From Pelomonas baiyunensis (GTDB taxonomy: Bacteria > Pseudomonadota > Gammaproteobacteria > Burkholderiales > Burkholderiaceae_C): a DNA stretch of 64,000 bases. Where the stretch lies: assembly GCF_043555935.1 (NCBI RefSeq), contig NZ_JBIGIB010000004.1, positions 310,001 to 374,000 of the forward strand. The letters run 5' to 3'. Shown piece after piece: positions 43,033 to 51,530 of the stretch. The position numbers were made by a program, and so were the translations under genes. Under the pieces are notes generated by a model. The model did not search any database. It was not told the DNA's origin and saw only the letters and a list, made by a program, of their open reading frames with translations. The stretch's first letter is position 1; every line of letters begins with the position of its first letter.

Positions 43033-43742
43033 GACAGCGCCAGCCAGGACATCACCGCCAGCGGTGCCGTGTCGGCCCGCAGCACCCGGGGGCCCAGGCT
43101 CACCGCCGCGAGGCCATAGCCGTGCGCGGCCGCCACTTCGGCGTCGCTCAGGCCGCCTTCCGGCCCGCTCAGGAACAGCGCCCGCGCCTGTGCGAACGGG
43201 GCCAGGGGCTGCGCGGCACGCGGGCTGAGCACACCGCGCCATTCGTCCGGGTCCGGCGGCAGCGTGGCCAGCCACGTTGCCAGCGGCTGCACCGGGTCCA
43301 CACGCATCGGCACGGTGCGGCCGCACTGCTCGGCCGCAGCAATCGCCACGCCTTCCCAGTGCGCGCGCTTCTTCTCGGCGCGGTCGCCGTTCAGGCGCAG
43401 CACCGAGCGTTCGCTCATCAGCGGCACCAGGCGCGCGGCACCCAGCTCGGTGGCCTTCTCGACGATGAAGTCCATGCGGTCGTTGGCCGGCATCACCACC
43501 GCCAAGGTGACGGCGCGGATCAATTCCCGCGCCGGCTGAGTCGAGGTTCCCAGGCGCACCCGCACCTCGCTGCGCCCCATGGCCGTGACCTCGGCCTGCC
43601 ACTCGGGGCCGGTGCCATCGAACAGGGTGATCGCATCGCCCGGCTGCATGCGCAGCACCTGCACATGGCGGGCCGCGCCGGGCGGCAGCGCAAAGTCGCC
43701 CTCGGCGGGCGTCAGCGGAACATCAACGTAGAAGCGGGGCAA
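43029..43742 (-). CDS. rsmE: 16S rRNA (uracil1498-N3) methyltransferase RsmE
   Basis: 237 residues. I start at a TTG (43742), because it gives the family's (M)PRFYVDVPL N-terminus and no ATG or GTG fits. PUA-like N-domain, then SPOUT knot with MPANDRMDFIVEKATELGA, LVPLMSERSVLRL, AAAEQCGRTVPM and the SAM site FLSGPEGGLSDAEV...SLGPRVLRADTAPL. Methylates U1498 of 16S rRNA. ATGA overlap with the MFS gene downstream; 38 bases after the small hypothetical gene. Confidence 0.95.
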   Translation of the reverse strand: MPRFYVDVPLTPAEGDFALPPGAARHVQVLRMQPGDAITLFDGTGPEWQAEVTAMGRSEVRVRLGTSTQPARELIRAVTLAVVMPANDRMDFIVEKATELGAARLVPLMSERSVLRLNGDRAEKKRAHWEGVAIAAAEQCGRTVPMRVDPVQPLATWLATLPPDPDEWRGVLSPRAAQPLAPFAQARALFLSGPEGGLSDAEVAAAHGYGLAAVSLGPRVLRADTAPLAVMSWLALS

Positions 43743-43780
43743 GGCAGGGCTCGGCAAACAGGGCGAGCCGCAAGTGTCCC

Positions 43781-44347
43781 TCAGCGAAGCCCCAGGGCCT
43801 CGCGCACGGCGGCGGCAGCGTCCTCGCCCTTGGCCTTCTGCACCCGCTCCACCAGTTGCAAGGCCAGCGCCTGCAAGGCCGGCAGGCTGTCGGCCCGCTC
43901 CACCTCCAGCGCAAACGCGTAGCCCTTGAACGGGCCCAGCAGCTTGGTGGCCTGGCCACTGAGGTAGGTGTAGAGCGCCGCGCGGTCCAGCAGCGGCGAG
44001 TGGCCCGCAGAAGCCGACGCGGCCGGCGCGGCGGAGGACGGGGCCGCCGCCGGCGCTGCGGGTGCTGCGGGCACGGCCGGCGGGGCGGCCGGGGCCGGGT
44101 GAGATGCGGCGTGTGCGGCGTGTGCGGCATGGGCCGCGGCCGGGCCGCCTGCCAAGGCCACCAGCCCGTGCTGCCACAGGGTCTGGAAATCGGCGTCGGT
44201 GGCGCCCGCCACCAGGCTCACCCACTCGGCCGCGGGTTTGGTGGCGTCCAGCACGAGCAGCAGGTTGCGCGCGGTGCGCGACAGCGGCAGTGCGCGGGCG
44301 CGAATCTCGGCGCGGCCGGCTTCAGTCTTGGCGTACAGGTTGAACAC
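43781..44347 (-). CDS. Uncharacterised protein with Ala/Pro/His-rich linker
   Basis: 188 residues from a GTG start with GAGG 9 bases upstream. N-terminal 65 residues (AGRAEIRARALPLSRTARNL then LLVLDATKPAAEW) look like a small winged-helix-type domain seen in many unnamed Burkholderiales proteins. A low-complexity linker (about 70-115) contains repeated AHA and PAAP. The C-terminal 70 residues are helical (KLLGPFKGYAFALEVERADS). No signal peptide. Upstream of rsmE on the same strand. Function unknown. Confidence 0.65.
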   Translation of the reverse strand: MFNLYAKTEAGRAEIRARALPLSRTARNLLLVLDATKPAAEWVSLVAGATDADFQTLWQHGLVALAGGPAAAHAAHAAHAASHPAPAAPPAVPAAPAAPAAAPSSAAPAASASAGHSPLLDRAALYTYLSGQATKLLGPFKGYAFALEVERADSLPALQALALQLVERVQKAKGEDAAAAVREALGLR

Positions 44348-44406
44348 GGTGTCGTGCCTCGCCCGCGTACGGTGTCACCGCCTGCGGGCTGGTCGGGCCG
44401 GCTGTA

Positions 44407-46080
44407 TCAGCTCTTGTCCCGCAGCTCCCTGCGCAGAATCTTGCCCACGGGCGTCTTGGGCAGTTCGGTGCGGAATTCGACGATCTTGGGTCGTTTGTAG
44501 CCGGTCAGGTTGGCTTCGCAATAGGCCCGCACGTCGGCCTCACTGACATTCGGGTCTTTCTTCACGATGACCACCTTGACCGCCTCGCCCGCCTTGGCGT
44601 CCGGCACGCCCACGGCGGCGCACTCCAGCACGCCGGGCATCTGGGTCAACACGTCTTCCACCTCGTTCGGGTAGACGTTGAAGCCACTGACCAGGATCAT
44701 GTCCTTCTTGCGATCCACGATCTTGAAGTAACCGCGTTCGTCCACGGTGCCGATGTCGCCGGTGCGGAAGAAGCCGTCGGGCGTCATGACCTTGGCGGTT
44801 TCGTCCGGGCGCTGCCAGTAGCCGGCCATGACCTGCGGGCCACGGATGGCGATCTCACCCGCCTGGCCCAGGGGCACTTCGTGGCCGTCGTCGTCCAGCA
44901 GCTGCAGCTCGGTCTTGGGCATGGGCAGGCCGATGGTGCCGCTGTAGGCGTCGCTGTCGGTCGGGTTGCAGCTGGCGGTCGGTGAGGTTTCCGACAGGCC
45001 GTAGCCCTCCACGATGGGGCAGCCGGTTTTCTCCAGCCACAGCTTGGCCGTGGCCTGCTGCACGGCCATGCCGCCGCCCACCGAGATGACGAGGCGGCTC
45101 CAGTCCACCGTGCTGAACTCCGGGTGGTTGGCCATGGCCATGAACAAGGTGTTCACCGCCGGGAAGCTGTGGAAGCGGTGCTGGGCCAGTTCCTTGAACA
45201 CGGCCGGCAGATCGCGCGGATTCGGAATCAGCACGTTGGCGCCGCCCATGTGCATGGACAGCATCATGTTCGTGTTGAAGCCGAAGATGTGATACAGCGG
45301 CAACGCGCACACGGTGACGACCTGCTCGCCCGCCGGGATCTTCTTCAGCGCGGGCTGGTACCAGGCCTCGCTTTGCAGGATGTTGGCCACGAGGTTGCGG
45401 TGCAGCAGCACCGCGCCCTTGGACACACCCGTGGTGCCGCCGGTGTACTGCAGCACGGCGATGTCGTCCGGGCTGAGCTTGGGCGCCTTGTAGCTGAGGC
45501 TGCGGCCCTTGGCGATCGCGTCGTTGAAGCGCACGGCGCCCGGCAGCTCGTAGGCCGGCACCATCTTCTTCACCTTGCGCACCACGTAGTTGACGATGCT
45601 GCCCTTGATGAGGCCCAGCATGTCGCCCATGGCGGCCAGGATGATGTGCTTGGTGGGCACGTGCTGGATGACCTGCTGCAGCACCGAGGCGAAGTTCTCG
45701 ATGATGAAGATGGCCTTGGCGCCGGAGTCCTTCAGCTGGTGCTCCAGCTCGCGCGGCGTGTACAGCGGGTTCACGTTCACGACGACGAAGCCCGCCCGCA
45801 GGATGGCCGCCACCGCCACCGGGTACTGGAACAGGTTGGGCATCATCACCGCGACGCGGTCGCCCTTTTCCAGGCCCAGGCTCTGCAGGTAGGCCGCCAC
45901 CGCGCGCGAGGCCTCATCCACCTGCGCAAAGCGCAGGCTCTTGCCCATCATCAGATAGGCCGGCTTGTCCGCGTTCTTCTTGAACGAGGTGTCCAGCAAA
46001 TCTACGAGGCTGGGGTAGAGCGACACATTGATGTCGCGCGGCACCGCGGCCGGGTAGTGCTTCAGCCAGATCGGCTCCAT
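44407..46080 (-). CDS. fadD: Long-chain fatty-acid-CoA ligase (FadD)
   Basis: 557 residues. AMP-binding signature YTGGTTGVSKGAVLLHRN, VEGYGLSETSP, YWQRPDETAKV, GYFKIVDRKKDMILVSGFNV and the C-terminal catalytic Lys region LPKTPVGKILRREL are all intact. Activates fatty acids to acyl-CoA via acyl-adenylate at the inner membrane for beta-oxidation. AGGAGAC precedes the ATG at 46080. No other beta-oxidation gene is adjacent. Confidence 0.97.
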   Translation of the reverse strand: MEPIWLKHYPAAVPRDINVSLYPSLVDLLDTSFKKNADKPAYLMMGKSLRFAQVDEASRAVAAYLQSLGLEKGDRVAVMMPNLFQYPVAVAAILRAGFVVVNVNPLYTPRELEHQLKDSGAKAIFIIENFASVLQQVIQHVPTKHIILAAMGDMLGLIKGSIVNYVVRKVKKMVPAYELPGAVRFNDAIAKGRSLSYKAPKLSPDDIAVLQYTGGTTGVSKGAVLLHRNLVANILQSEAWYQPALKKIPAGEQVVTVCALPLYHIFGFNTNMMLSMHMGGANVLIPNPRDLPAVFKELAQHRFHSFPAVNTLFMAMANHPEFSTVDWSRLVISVGGGMAVQQATAKLWLEKTGCPIVEGYGLSETSPTASCNPTDSDAYSGTIGLPMPKTELQLLDDDGHEVPLGQAGEIAIRGPQVMAGYWQRPDETAKVMTPDGFFRTGDIGTVDERGYFKIVDRKKDMILVSGFNVYPNEVEDVLTQMPGVLECAAVGVPDAKAGEAVKVVIVKKDPNVSEADVRAYCEANLTGYKRPKIVEFRTELPKTPVGKILRRELRDKS

Positions 46081-46172
46081 GGACTTGTCTCCTAGTTCTT
46101 CACTGGCGGCGATTCTGACCGAAGGCTGACAGCCCTCCGGTCAGGGGATTCGATAGCGCCGCGATGCGTGGA

Positions 46173-47648
46173 TCACTCCACGGCCTTGAGCATGTCCTCA
46201 ACCACCTTTTTCGCGTCGCCGAACACCATCATGGTCTTGTCCATGTAGAAGAGTTCGTTGTCCAGGCCCGCGTAGCCGGCGGCCATGGAGCGCTTGTTCA
46301 CGATGATGGTCTTGGCCTTGTAGGCCTCCAGGATGGGCATGCCGTAGATCGGGCTGCCCTTCACGTGGGCGGCGGGGTTCACCACGTCGTTGGCCCCGAG
46401 GATGATGGCCACGTCCACCTGGCCGAATTCGCCATTGATGTCTTCCATCTCGAAGACCTGGTCGTACGGCACTTCGGCCTCGGCCAGCAGCACGTTCATG
46501 TGACCGGGCATGCGGCCCGCCACCGGGTGGATGGCGTATTTGACGCTGATGCCCTTCTCGGTGAGCTTGGCAGCCAGTTCCTTCACCGCATGCTGGGCGC
46601 GCGCCACGGCCAGGCCGTAGCCCGGCACGATGACCACGCTCTCTGCATTGCCCAGCACGAAGGCCGCGTCGTCGGCGCTGCCGCTCTTGACGTTGCGCTG
46701 CTGCGTGGCCCCAGCCGCCGCGGCCGTGGCGTCACCGCCGAAGCCACCCAGGATCACGTTGAAGAACGAGCGGTTCATCGCCTTGCACATGATGTAGCTC
46801 AGGATCGCGCCCGAGCTGCCCACCAAGCTGCCGGCAATGATCAGCATCGGGTTGTTCAGCGAGAAGCCGATGCCCGCCGCCGCCCAGCCGGAGTAGCTGT
46901 TGAGCATGCTCACCACCACCGGCATGTCAGCGCCGCCGATGGGGATGATGAGCGTCACGCCCAGCACGAAGCCCAGCACCACCACGATCCAGAACGCATG
47001 CGCGTAGCCGGCCAGGCAGAACACCGCGCAGCCCCACAAGGCCAGCAGACCCAGCAGCAGGTTCAGCCAGTGCTGGCCCTTGAACACCACCGGCGCGCCC
47101 TGGAACAGGCGGAACTTGCTGCCACCCGAGAGCTTGCCCCAGGCGATGACGGAGCCGGTGAAGGTGATGGCGCCAATGAAGGCGCCCAACGCCAACTCCA
47201 GCCGGTTGCCCATGGGGATGGGGGCGAGCGCACGCGCGGCGATGCCGTCCTCCGGTGCAATGCCTGCCAGCGCAGCATCCAGCGGCGGCGTGATGCCGAA
47301 GGCCGCCGGCTCGTACACGGCAGCCACCGCAATCGCCACGGCCGCCAGGCCGATCATGCTGTGAAAGAACGCGACCAGCTCAGGCATCTTGGTCATCTCG
47401 ACCGTCTTGGCCTTCCAGGCGCCGAAGCCGCCACCCAGCACCAGCCCCAGCAGCACCCACACCAGGCCCATGCCGTGGCCGGCGAGCTTGACGATGAGCG
47501 CGGCCGTGGTGAACGCGGCGATCGCCATGCCCACCATGCCGAACAGGTTGCCGCGGATGGAGGTCGTCGGGTGCGACAGCCCCTTGAGCGACTGGATGAA
47601 GCAGACGCTGGCGATGAGGTACAGCAGCGTGACCAGGTTCATGCTCAT
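46173..47648 (-). CDS. pntB: NAD(P) transhydrogenase subunit beta
   Basis: 491 residues. About nine membrane helices (residues 1-275), then the NADP(H)-binding domain III (about 310-490: VVIVPGYGLAVARAQHAVKE, HPVAGRMPGHMNVLLAEA, ANDVVNPAA). Transfers hydride between NADH and NADP+ coupled to proton entry. The ATG at 47648 overlaps the pntA2 stop by one base. Third gene of a complete pnt operon. Confidence 0.97.
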   Translation of the reverse strand: MSMNLVTLLYLIASVCFIQSLKGLSHPTTSIRGNLFGMVGMAIAAFTTAALIVKLAGHGMGLVWVLLGLVLGGGFGAWKAKTVEMTKMPELVAFFHSMIGLAAVAIAVAAVYEPAAFGITPPLDAALAGIAPEDGIAARALAPIPMGNRLELALGAFIGAITFTGSVIAWGKLSGGSKFRLFQGAPVVFKGQHWLNLLLGLLALWGCAVFCLAGYAHAFWIVVVLGFVLGVTLIIPIGGADMPVVVSMLNSYSGWAAAGIGFSLNNPMLIIAGSLVGSSGAILSYIMCKAMNRSFFNVILGGFGGDATAAAAGATQQRNVKSGSADDAAFVLGNAESVVIVPGYGLAVARAQHAVKELAAKLTEKGISVKYAIHPVAGRMPGHMNVLLAEAEVPYDQVFEMEDINGEFGQVDVAIILGANDVVNPAAHVKGSPIYGMPILEAYKAKTIIVNKRSMAAGYAGLDNELFYMDKTMMVFGDAKKVVEDMLKAVE

Positions 47649-47968
47649 CACTTGCCCTCCTTCGCGGCCGCGGGCTTCTTGTCCTTCTTCTTGAACATCT
47701 CCAGCATCCGCCGCGTCACGAGGAAGCCGCCGAAGATGTTCACCGCCGCGAGCGCCACGGCCAGCACGCCCATGCCCTTGGCAAAAGGCGTTTCGGTCAT
47801 GGCGGCGGCCAGCATGGCGCCGACGATGACGATGGCCGAGATCGCGTTGGTCACGGCCATCAGCGGCGTGTGCAGCGCGGGCGTCACCGTCCAGACGACG
47901 TGGTAGCCCACGTAGATGGCCAGCACGAAGATGATGAGATTGATGATGGTGTGGTCAACCAGTTCCAT
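47648..47968 (-). CDS. pntA2: NAD(P) transhydrogenase subunit alpha, membrane part
   Basis: 106 residues with three or four helices (IINLIIFVLAIYVGYHVVW, LHTPLMAVTNAISAIVIVGA, MGVLAVALAAVNIFGGFLV) and a Lys-rich C-terminus. In E. coli this segment is fused to PntA; the split three-gene form is common in proteobacteria. Lies 2 bases after pntA1. Confidence 0.95.
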   Translation of the reverse strand: MELVDHTIINLIIFVLAIYVGYHVVWTVTPALHTPLMAVTNAISAIVIVGAMLAAAMTETPFAKGMGVLAVALAAVNIFGGFLVTRRMLEMFKKKDKKPAAAKEGK

Positions 47969-47970
47969 GG

Positions 47971-49086
47971 TCAGGCCCTCGTCACTTGTCCGTCTTGCGT
48001 CACGCGGCAGGCCGCGACGATGTCGTCATCCAGCGGCACGGCGAACGTGCCTTCCTTGGTGATGACGAGCTTGAGGAAGTCCAGCACATTGCGCGCATAG
48101 AGTGCCGACGCATCAGCCGCCACCAGCGCCGGCAGGTTGGTTTCGCCCACCAGCGTCACGCCGTGCTTCACCACCGTCTTGCCGGCCTCGGTCAGCGGGC
48201 AATTGCCGCCGGCCGGTGCCGCGATGTCCACGATCACCGAGCCCGGCTTCATGGCCTTGACCATGTCCTCGGTCACCAGCACCGGCGCGGCGCGCCCGGG
48301 GATCAGGGCCGTGGTGATGACCACATCGGCCTGCGCCACGCGCTTGGCCACTTCCGCCTTCTGGCGGTCCAGCCAGCTTTGCGGCATCGGGCGGGCATAG
48401 CCGCCCACGCCCTCGGCCGCTTCCTTTTCCTCGGCGGTTTCGTAGGGCACGTCGATGAACTTGGCGCCCAGCGACTCGACCTGCTCCTTCACGCTCGGGC
48501 GCACGTCCGACGCCTCGATGACCGCCCCCAGCCGCTTGGCCGTGGCAATCGCCTGCAGGCCCGCCACGCCCACGCCGAGGATGACCACGCGCGCAGCCTT
48601 CACGGTGCCGGCGGCCGTCATCAGCATCGGGAAGAAGCGCTGGTACTTGTCGGCCGCGATCATCACGGCCTTGTAGCCCGCGATGTTGGCCTGGCTGGAC
48701 AGCACGTCCATGCTCTGCGCGCGCGTCGTGCGCGGCGCGGCTTCGAGCGCGAAGCTGGTGAGGCCGGCAGCGGCCATGGCGGCAAGGCCGTCACGGTCGA
48801 AGGGGTTGAGCATGCCCACCAGTGCGGTGCCCGGCTTCATCAGCGCGAGTTCATCGGCCCCGGGGGCGCGCACCTTCAGCACCAGCTCGCTCGCCAGCGC
48901 CGTGGCCTGGTCGACGATCTCGCACCCCACCGCCTCGTAGGCGGCATCGGGCACGCTGGCGGCCACGCCGGCACCGGTTTCGATGCGCAGCACATGGCCT
49001 TGGGCCTTGAGCTTCTTGGCCGTCTCGGGCGTAACGGCCACCCGTGTCTCTGCGGCCGCGCGTTCGCGCGGAACTCCGATCTGCAT
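47971..49086 (-). CDS. pntA1: NAD(P) transhydrogenase subunit alpha, NAD-binding part
   Basis: 371 residues, soluble domain I. MQIGVPRERAAAETRVAVTP at the start, RAQSMDVLSSQANIAGYKAV, the nucleotide fold VVILGVGVAGLQAIATAKRLG and VIVDIAAPAGGNCPLTEAG are all present. Related to alanine dehydrogenase. GAGGAGGAG upstream is a strong RBS. Binds NAD(H) and works with PntA2/PntB to make NADPH at the expense of the proton gradient. Confidence 0.97.
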   Translation of the reverse strand: MQIGVPRERAAAETRVAVTPETAKKLKAQGHVLRIETGAGVAASVPDAAYEAVGCEIVDQATALASELVLKVRAPGADELALMKPGTALVGMLNPFDRDGLAAMAAAGLTSFALEAAPRTTRAQSMDVLSSQANIAGYKAVMIAADKYQRFFPMLMTAAGTVKAARVVILGVGVAGLQAIATAKRLGAVIEASDVRPSVKEQVESLGAKFIDVPYETAEEKEAAEGVGGYARPMPQSWLDRQKAEVAKRVAQADVVITTALIPGRAAPVLVTEDMVKAMKPGSVIVDIAAPAGGNCPLTEAGKTVVKHGVTLVGETNLPALVAADASALYARNVLDFLKLVITKEGTFAVPLDDDIVAACRVTQDGQVTRA

Positions 49087-49168
49087 GAGGTCTCCTCCTC
49101 GGGACAGGTGCGGTTCAGCTTACACAATGCACGTGTCGTCCCACTGCGGGAATCCCACAAGAGGTTTC

Positions 49169-49666
49169 ATGAGCGCCACAGACCGATTTCGTCCCAGCGT
49201 GACCGTGGCTGCCGTGATTGCGAACGCGGGCCGCTACCTGCTGGTGGAAGAGGACACGCCTGAAGGCGTGATGCTGAACAACCCCGCCGGCCACCTGGAG
49301 CAGGGAGAAAGCCCGCTGGACGCGGTCGTGCGCGAAGCGCTGGAGGAAACCGCGCGGCATTTCGTGCCCGAACATTTCCTGGGCGTGTACCTCGCGCGCT
49401 TCGTGCGCCCGGCCCGTTTAGAGGATGTCACCTACGTTCGGCTGGCTTTTTCGGGCGCGGTTGGTGAAGCCATCGCCGGGCGGGCGCTGGACACCGGCAT
49501 TCGCCGCACGCTGTGGATGACCGAGGCCGAGCTGGCCGCCTGCCCCGAGCGCCACCGCAGCCCGCTGGTGCTGCAGTGCGTGCAAGACCACGCCGCCGGC
49601 CGGCGCCTGCCGCTGGAGACCGTCTTCGCGCACGCCTCGCTGCAAGCCCCGCAACGCAAGGGCTGA
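49169..49666 (+). CDS. Nudix hydrolase (NudJ-like)
   Basis: 165 residues. Nudix box at about 41-63: GHLEQGESPLDAVVREALEE, with TA where TG is usual. N-terminal beta-strand VTVAAVIANAGRYLLVEE. It resembles NudJ, a phosphatase acting on nucleoside di- and triphosphates and HMP pyrophosphate; the substrate here is unproven. GAGG lies before the ATG. In Burkholderiales NudJ-like genes commonly precede mnmA, as here with one gene between. Confidence 0.9.
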   Translation: MSATDRFRPSVTVAAVIANAGRYLLVEEDTPEGVMLNNPAGHLEQGESPLDAVVREALEETARHFVPEHFLGVYLARFVRPARLEDVTYVRLAFSGAVGEAIAGRALDTGIRRTLWMTEAELAACPERHRSPLVLQCVQDHAAGRRLPLETVFAHASLQAPQRKG

Positions 49667-49679
49667 GAATCCGGCCCCC

Positions 49680-50384
49680 ATGACTGCGCCCGCCGATTTC
49701 ATCGAGGTCTATGACCAGGCTCTGAGCCCTGATGCCTGCCGCGCGTTGATCGCGCGTTTCGAGGCCAGCCCGCACCTGCAGCGCGGCGAAACCGGCAGCG
49801 GCGTCGATGTGACGCTCAAGGACAGCTGGGACCTCGCCATCAGCCGCCACCCCGAATGGGCCGATGCCTGCGCGCTGCTGAACGACGCGGTGATTGCCGG
49901 GCTCAAGCACTACCTGCGCCGCTACGCGCACCTGGCGCTCGCGCCACTGAAGCTGCAGATGCAGCAGCCCGACGGCTCAATGGCGCTGCTGGATGCAGAC
50001 GGCGTGGCCGCGCTGCCCGACGCCCACCTGATGGGGCTGATCGCCAAGGTGTTCCGCCCGGGCGCCATCAACCTGCAGCGCTACCGCGCCGACGAGGGCG
50101 GCTACCCCTACTGGCACTGCGAGCAGTACCCGCGGCTGGACCAGGGCGAGGCCCTGCACCGTGCGGTGCTCTGGACGGTCTATCTGAACGACGACTTTGC
50201 CGAGGGCGAGACGGAGTTCCTCTACCAGGGCCGCAAGATCGAACCGCGCACCGGCAGCCTGCTGATCGCGCCGGGCGGCTTCACCCACACCCACCGCGGC
50301 AACCGCCCGCGCGGCGGCGACAAGTACATCGCCACCAGCTGGGTGCTGTACCAGCGCGCCGAAACCCTGTTTGCCGCCGGCTGA
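49680..50384 (+). CDS. 2-oxoglutarate/Fe(II)-dependent oxygenase family protein
   Basis: 234 residues, prolyl 4-hydroxylase-like double-stranded beta-helix. Likely iron ligands are His146 and Glu148 in YWHCEQY (HxE instead of HxD) and a His in GGFTHTHRGNRP; the nearby Arg/Lys may bind 2-oxoglutarate. Substrate unknown; hydroxylation of a protein or small molecule is plausible. GAGAAT ends 9 bases before the ATG, another leaderless-type arrangement. It lies 13 bases after the Nudix gene and 27 before mnmA. Confidence 0.85.
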   Translation: MTAPADFIEVYDQALSPDACRALIARFEASPHLQRGETGSGVDVTLKDSWDLAISRHPEWADACALLNDAVIAGLKHYLRRYAHLALAPLKLQMQQPDGSMALLDADGVAALPDAHLMGLIAKVFRPGAINLQRYRADEGGYPYWHCEQYPRLDQGEALHRAVLWTVYLNDDFAEGETEFLYQGRKIEPRTGSLLIAPGGFTHTHRGNRPRGGDKYIATSWVLYQRAETLFAAG

Positions 50385-50397
50385 GCAGCCCATTTGG

Positions 50398-50403
50398 GAC
50401 AAT
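50398..50403 (+). promoter_or_regulatory. -10-like GACAAT placed for a leaderless mnmA mRNA
   Basis: GACAAT followed by CCGG, 8 bases before the mnmA ATG, nearly the same string as before rlmL. No Shine-Dalgarno sequence is present. Confidence 0.4.
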
Positions 50404-50411
50404 CCGGAACC

Positions 50412-51530
50412 ATGAGTTCCGCAGAAAAGAAGCACCGCGTCGTGGTCGGCCTGTCCGGCGGCGTGGACTCCGCCGTGACCGCCCACCTGCTCAAGCAGGC
50501 GGGGCACGAGGTCGTCGGCATCTTCATGAAAAACTGGGAAGACGATGACGACGACGAGTACTGCTCGACGCGTCAGGACTTCCTGGACGCCGCCTCAGTG
50601 GCCGACGTGCTGGGCATCGAGATCGAGCACGTCAACTTTGCCGCCGAGTACAAGGACCGCGTCTTCGAGAGCTTTCTGCACGAGTACCAGGCCGGCCGCA
50701 CGCCCAACCCCGACGTGCTGTGCAACGCCGAGATCAAGTTCAAGGCCTTCCTGGACCACGCGATGCGCCTGGGCGCGGAAAAGATCGCCACGGGCCATTA
50801 CGCCCGCGTGCGCGAGGTGGACGGCGAGTTCCAACTGCTCAAGGGGCTGGACCCGCTGAAGGACCAGAGCTACTTCCTGCACCGCCTGAGCCAGGCGCAG
50901 ATCAGCAAGGCGATGTTCCCGGTCGGCCATCTGCCCAAGACGGAAGTGCGTCGCATCGCCGCCGAGATCGGCCTGCCCAACGCCAAGAAGAAAGACTCGA
51001 CCGGCATCTGCTTCATCGGCGAGCGGCCGTTCCGCGAGTTCCTGAACAAGTACCTGTCGCACCAGCCCGGCCCCATCAAGGACGAGCGCGGTCGCAAGCT
51101 CGGCCAGCACGTGGGCCTGAGCTTCTACACGCTGGGCCAGCGCCAGGGCCTGGGCATCGGGGGGCTCAAGGACAAGGGCGCGCAGCGCGGCGGCGGCGAG
51201 CACGAGCCGTGGTTCGTGGCCGCCAAAGACATTCCGAACAACACGCTGATCGCCGTGCAGGGGCACGACCACCCGCTGCTGCTCAGCCCCGCCCTGGCGG
51301 CCGACGACCTGAGCTGGATCTCCGGCCAGCCGCCCGCCGCCGGCCCCGCCGCGGCCAAGACCCGCTACCGCCAGGCCGACGCGCCTTGCAGCGTGGGGTT
51401 CGCTACCAACGGCCAGTTGCTGCTGCGCTTCCCCGAGCCGCAATGGGCCGTGACGCCGGGGCAAAGCGCCGTGCTGTACGACGGCGAGGTGTGCCTGGGC
51501 GGTGGCGTCATCTCGGCCGCCCTGGCATGA
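50412..51530 (+). CDS. mnmA: tRNA-specific 2-thiouridylase MnmA
   Basis: 372 residues. PP-loop VGLSGGVDSAVTAHLL (residues 12-27), catalytic Cys in RTPNPDVLCNAEIKFK and the second Cys in DSTGICFIGERPF. Thiolates U34 of tRNA-Lys, -Glu and -Gln with sulphur from the IscS/Tus relay. I chose the ATG at 50412; the upstream in-frame codon would place the start before the -10-like GACAAT. The stop overlaps the histidine kinase start (ATGA). Confidence 0.97.
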   Translation: MSSAEKKHRVVVGLSGGVDSAVTAHLLKQAGHEVVGIFMKNWEDDDDDEYCSTRQDFLDAASVADVLGIEIEHVNFAAEYKDRVFESFLHEYQAGRTPNPDVLCNAEIKFKAFLDHAMRLGAEKIATGHYARVREVDGEFQLLKGLDPLKDQSYFLHRLSQAQISKAMFPVGHLPKTEVRRIAAEIGLPNAKKKDSTGICFIGERPFREFLNKYLSHQPGPIKDERGRKLGQHVGLSFYTLGQRQGLGIGGLKDKGAQRGGGEHEPWFVAAKDIPNNTLIAVQGHDHPLLLSPALAADDLSWISGQPPAAGPAAAKTRYRQADAPCSVGFATNGQLLLRFPEPQWAVTPGQSAVLYDGEVCLGGGVISAALA

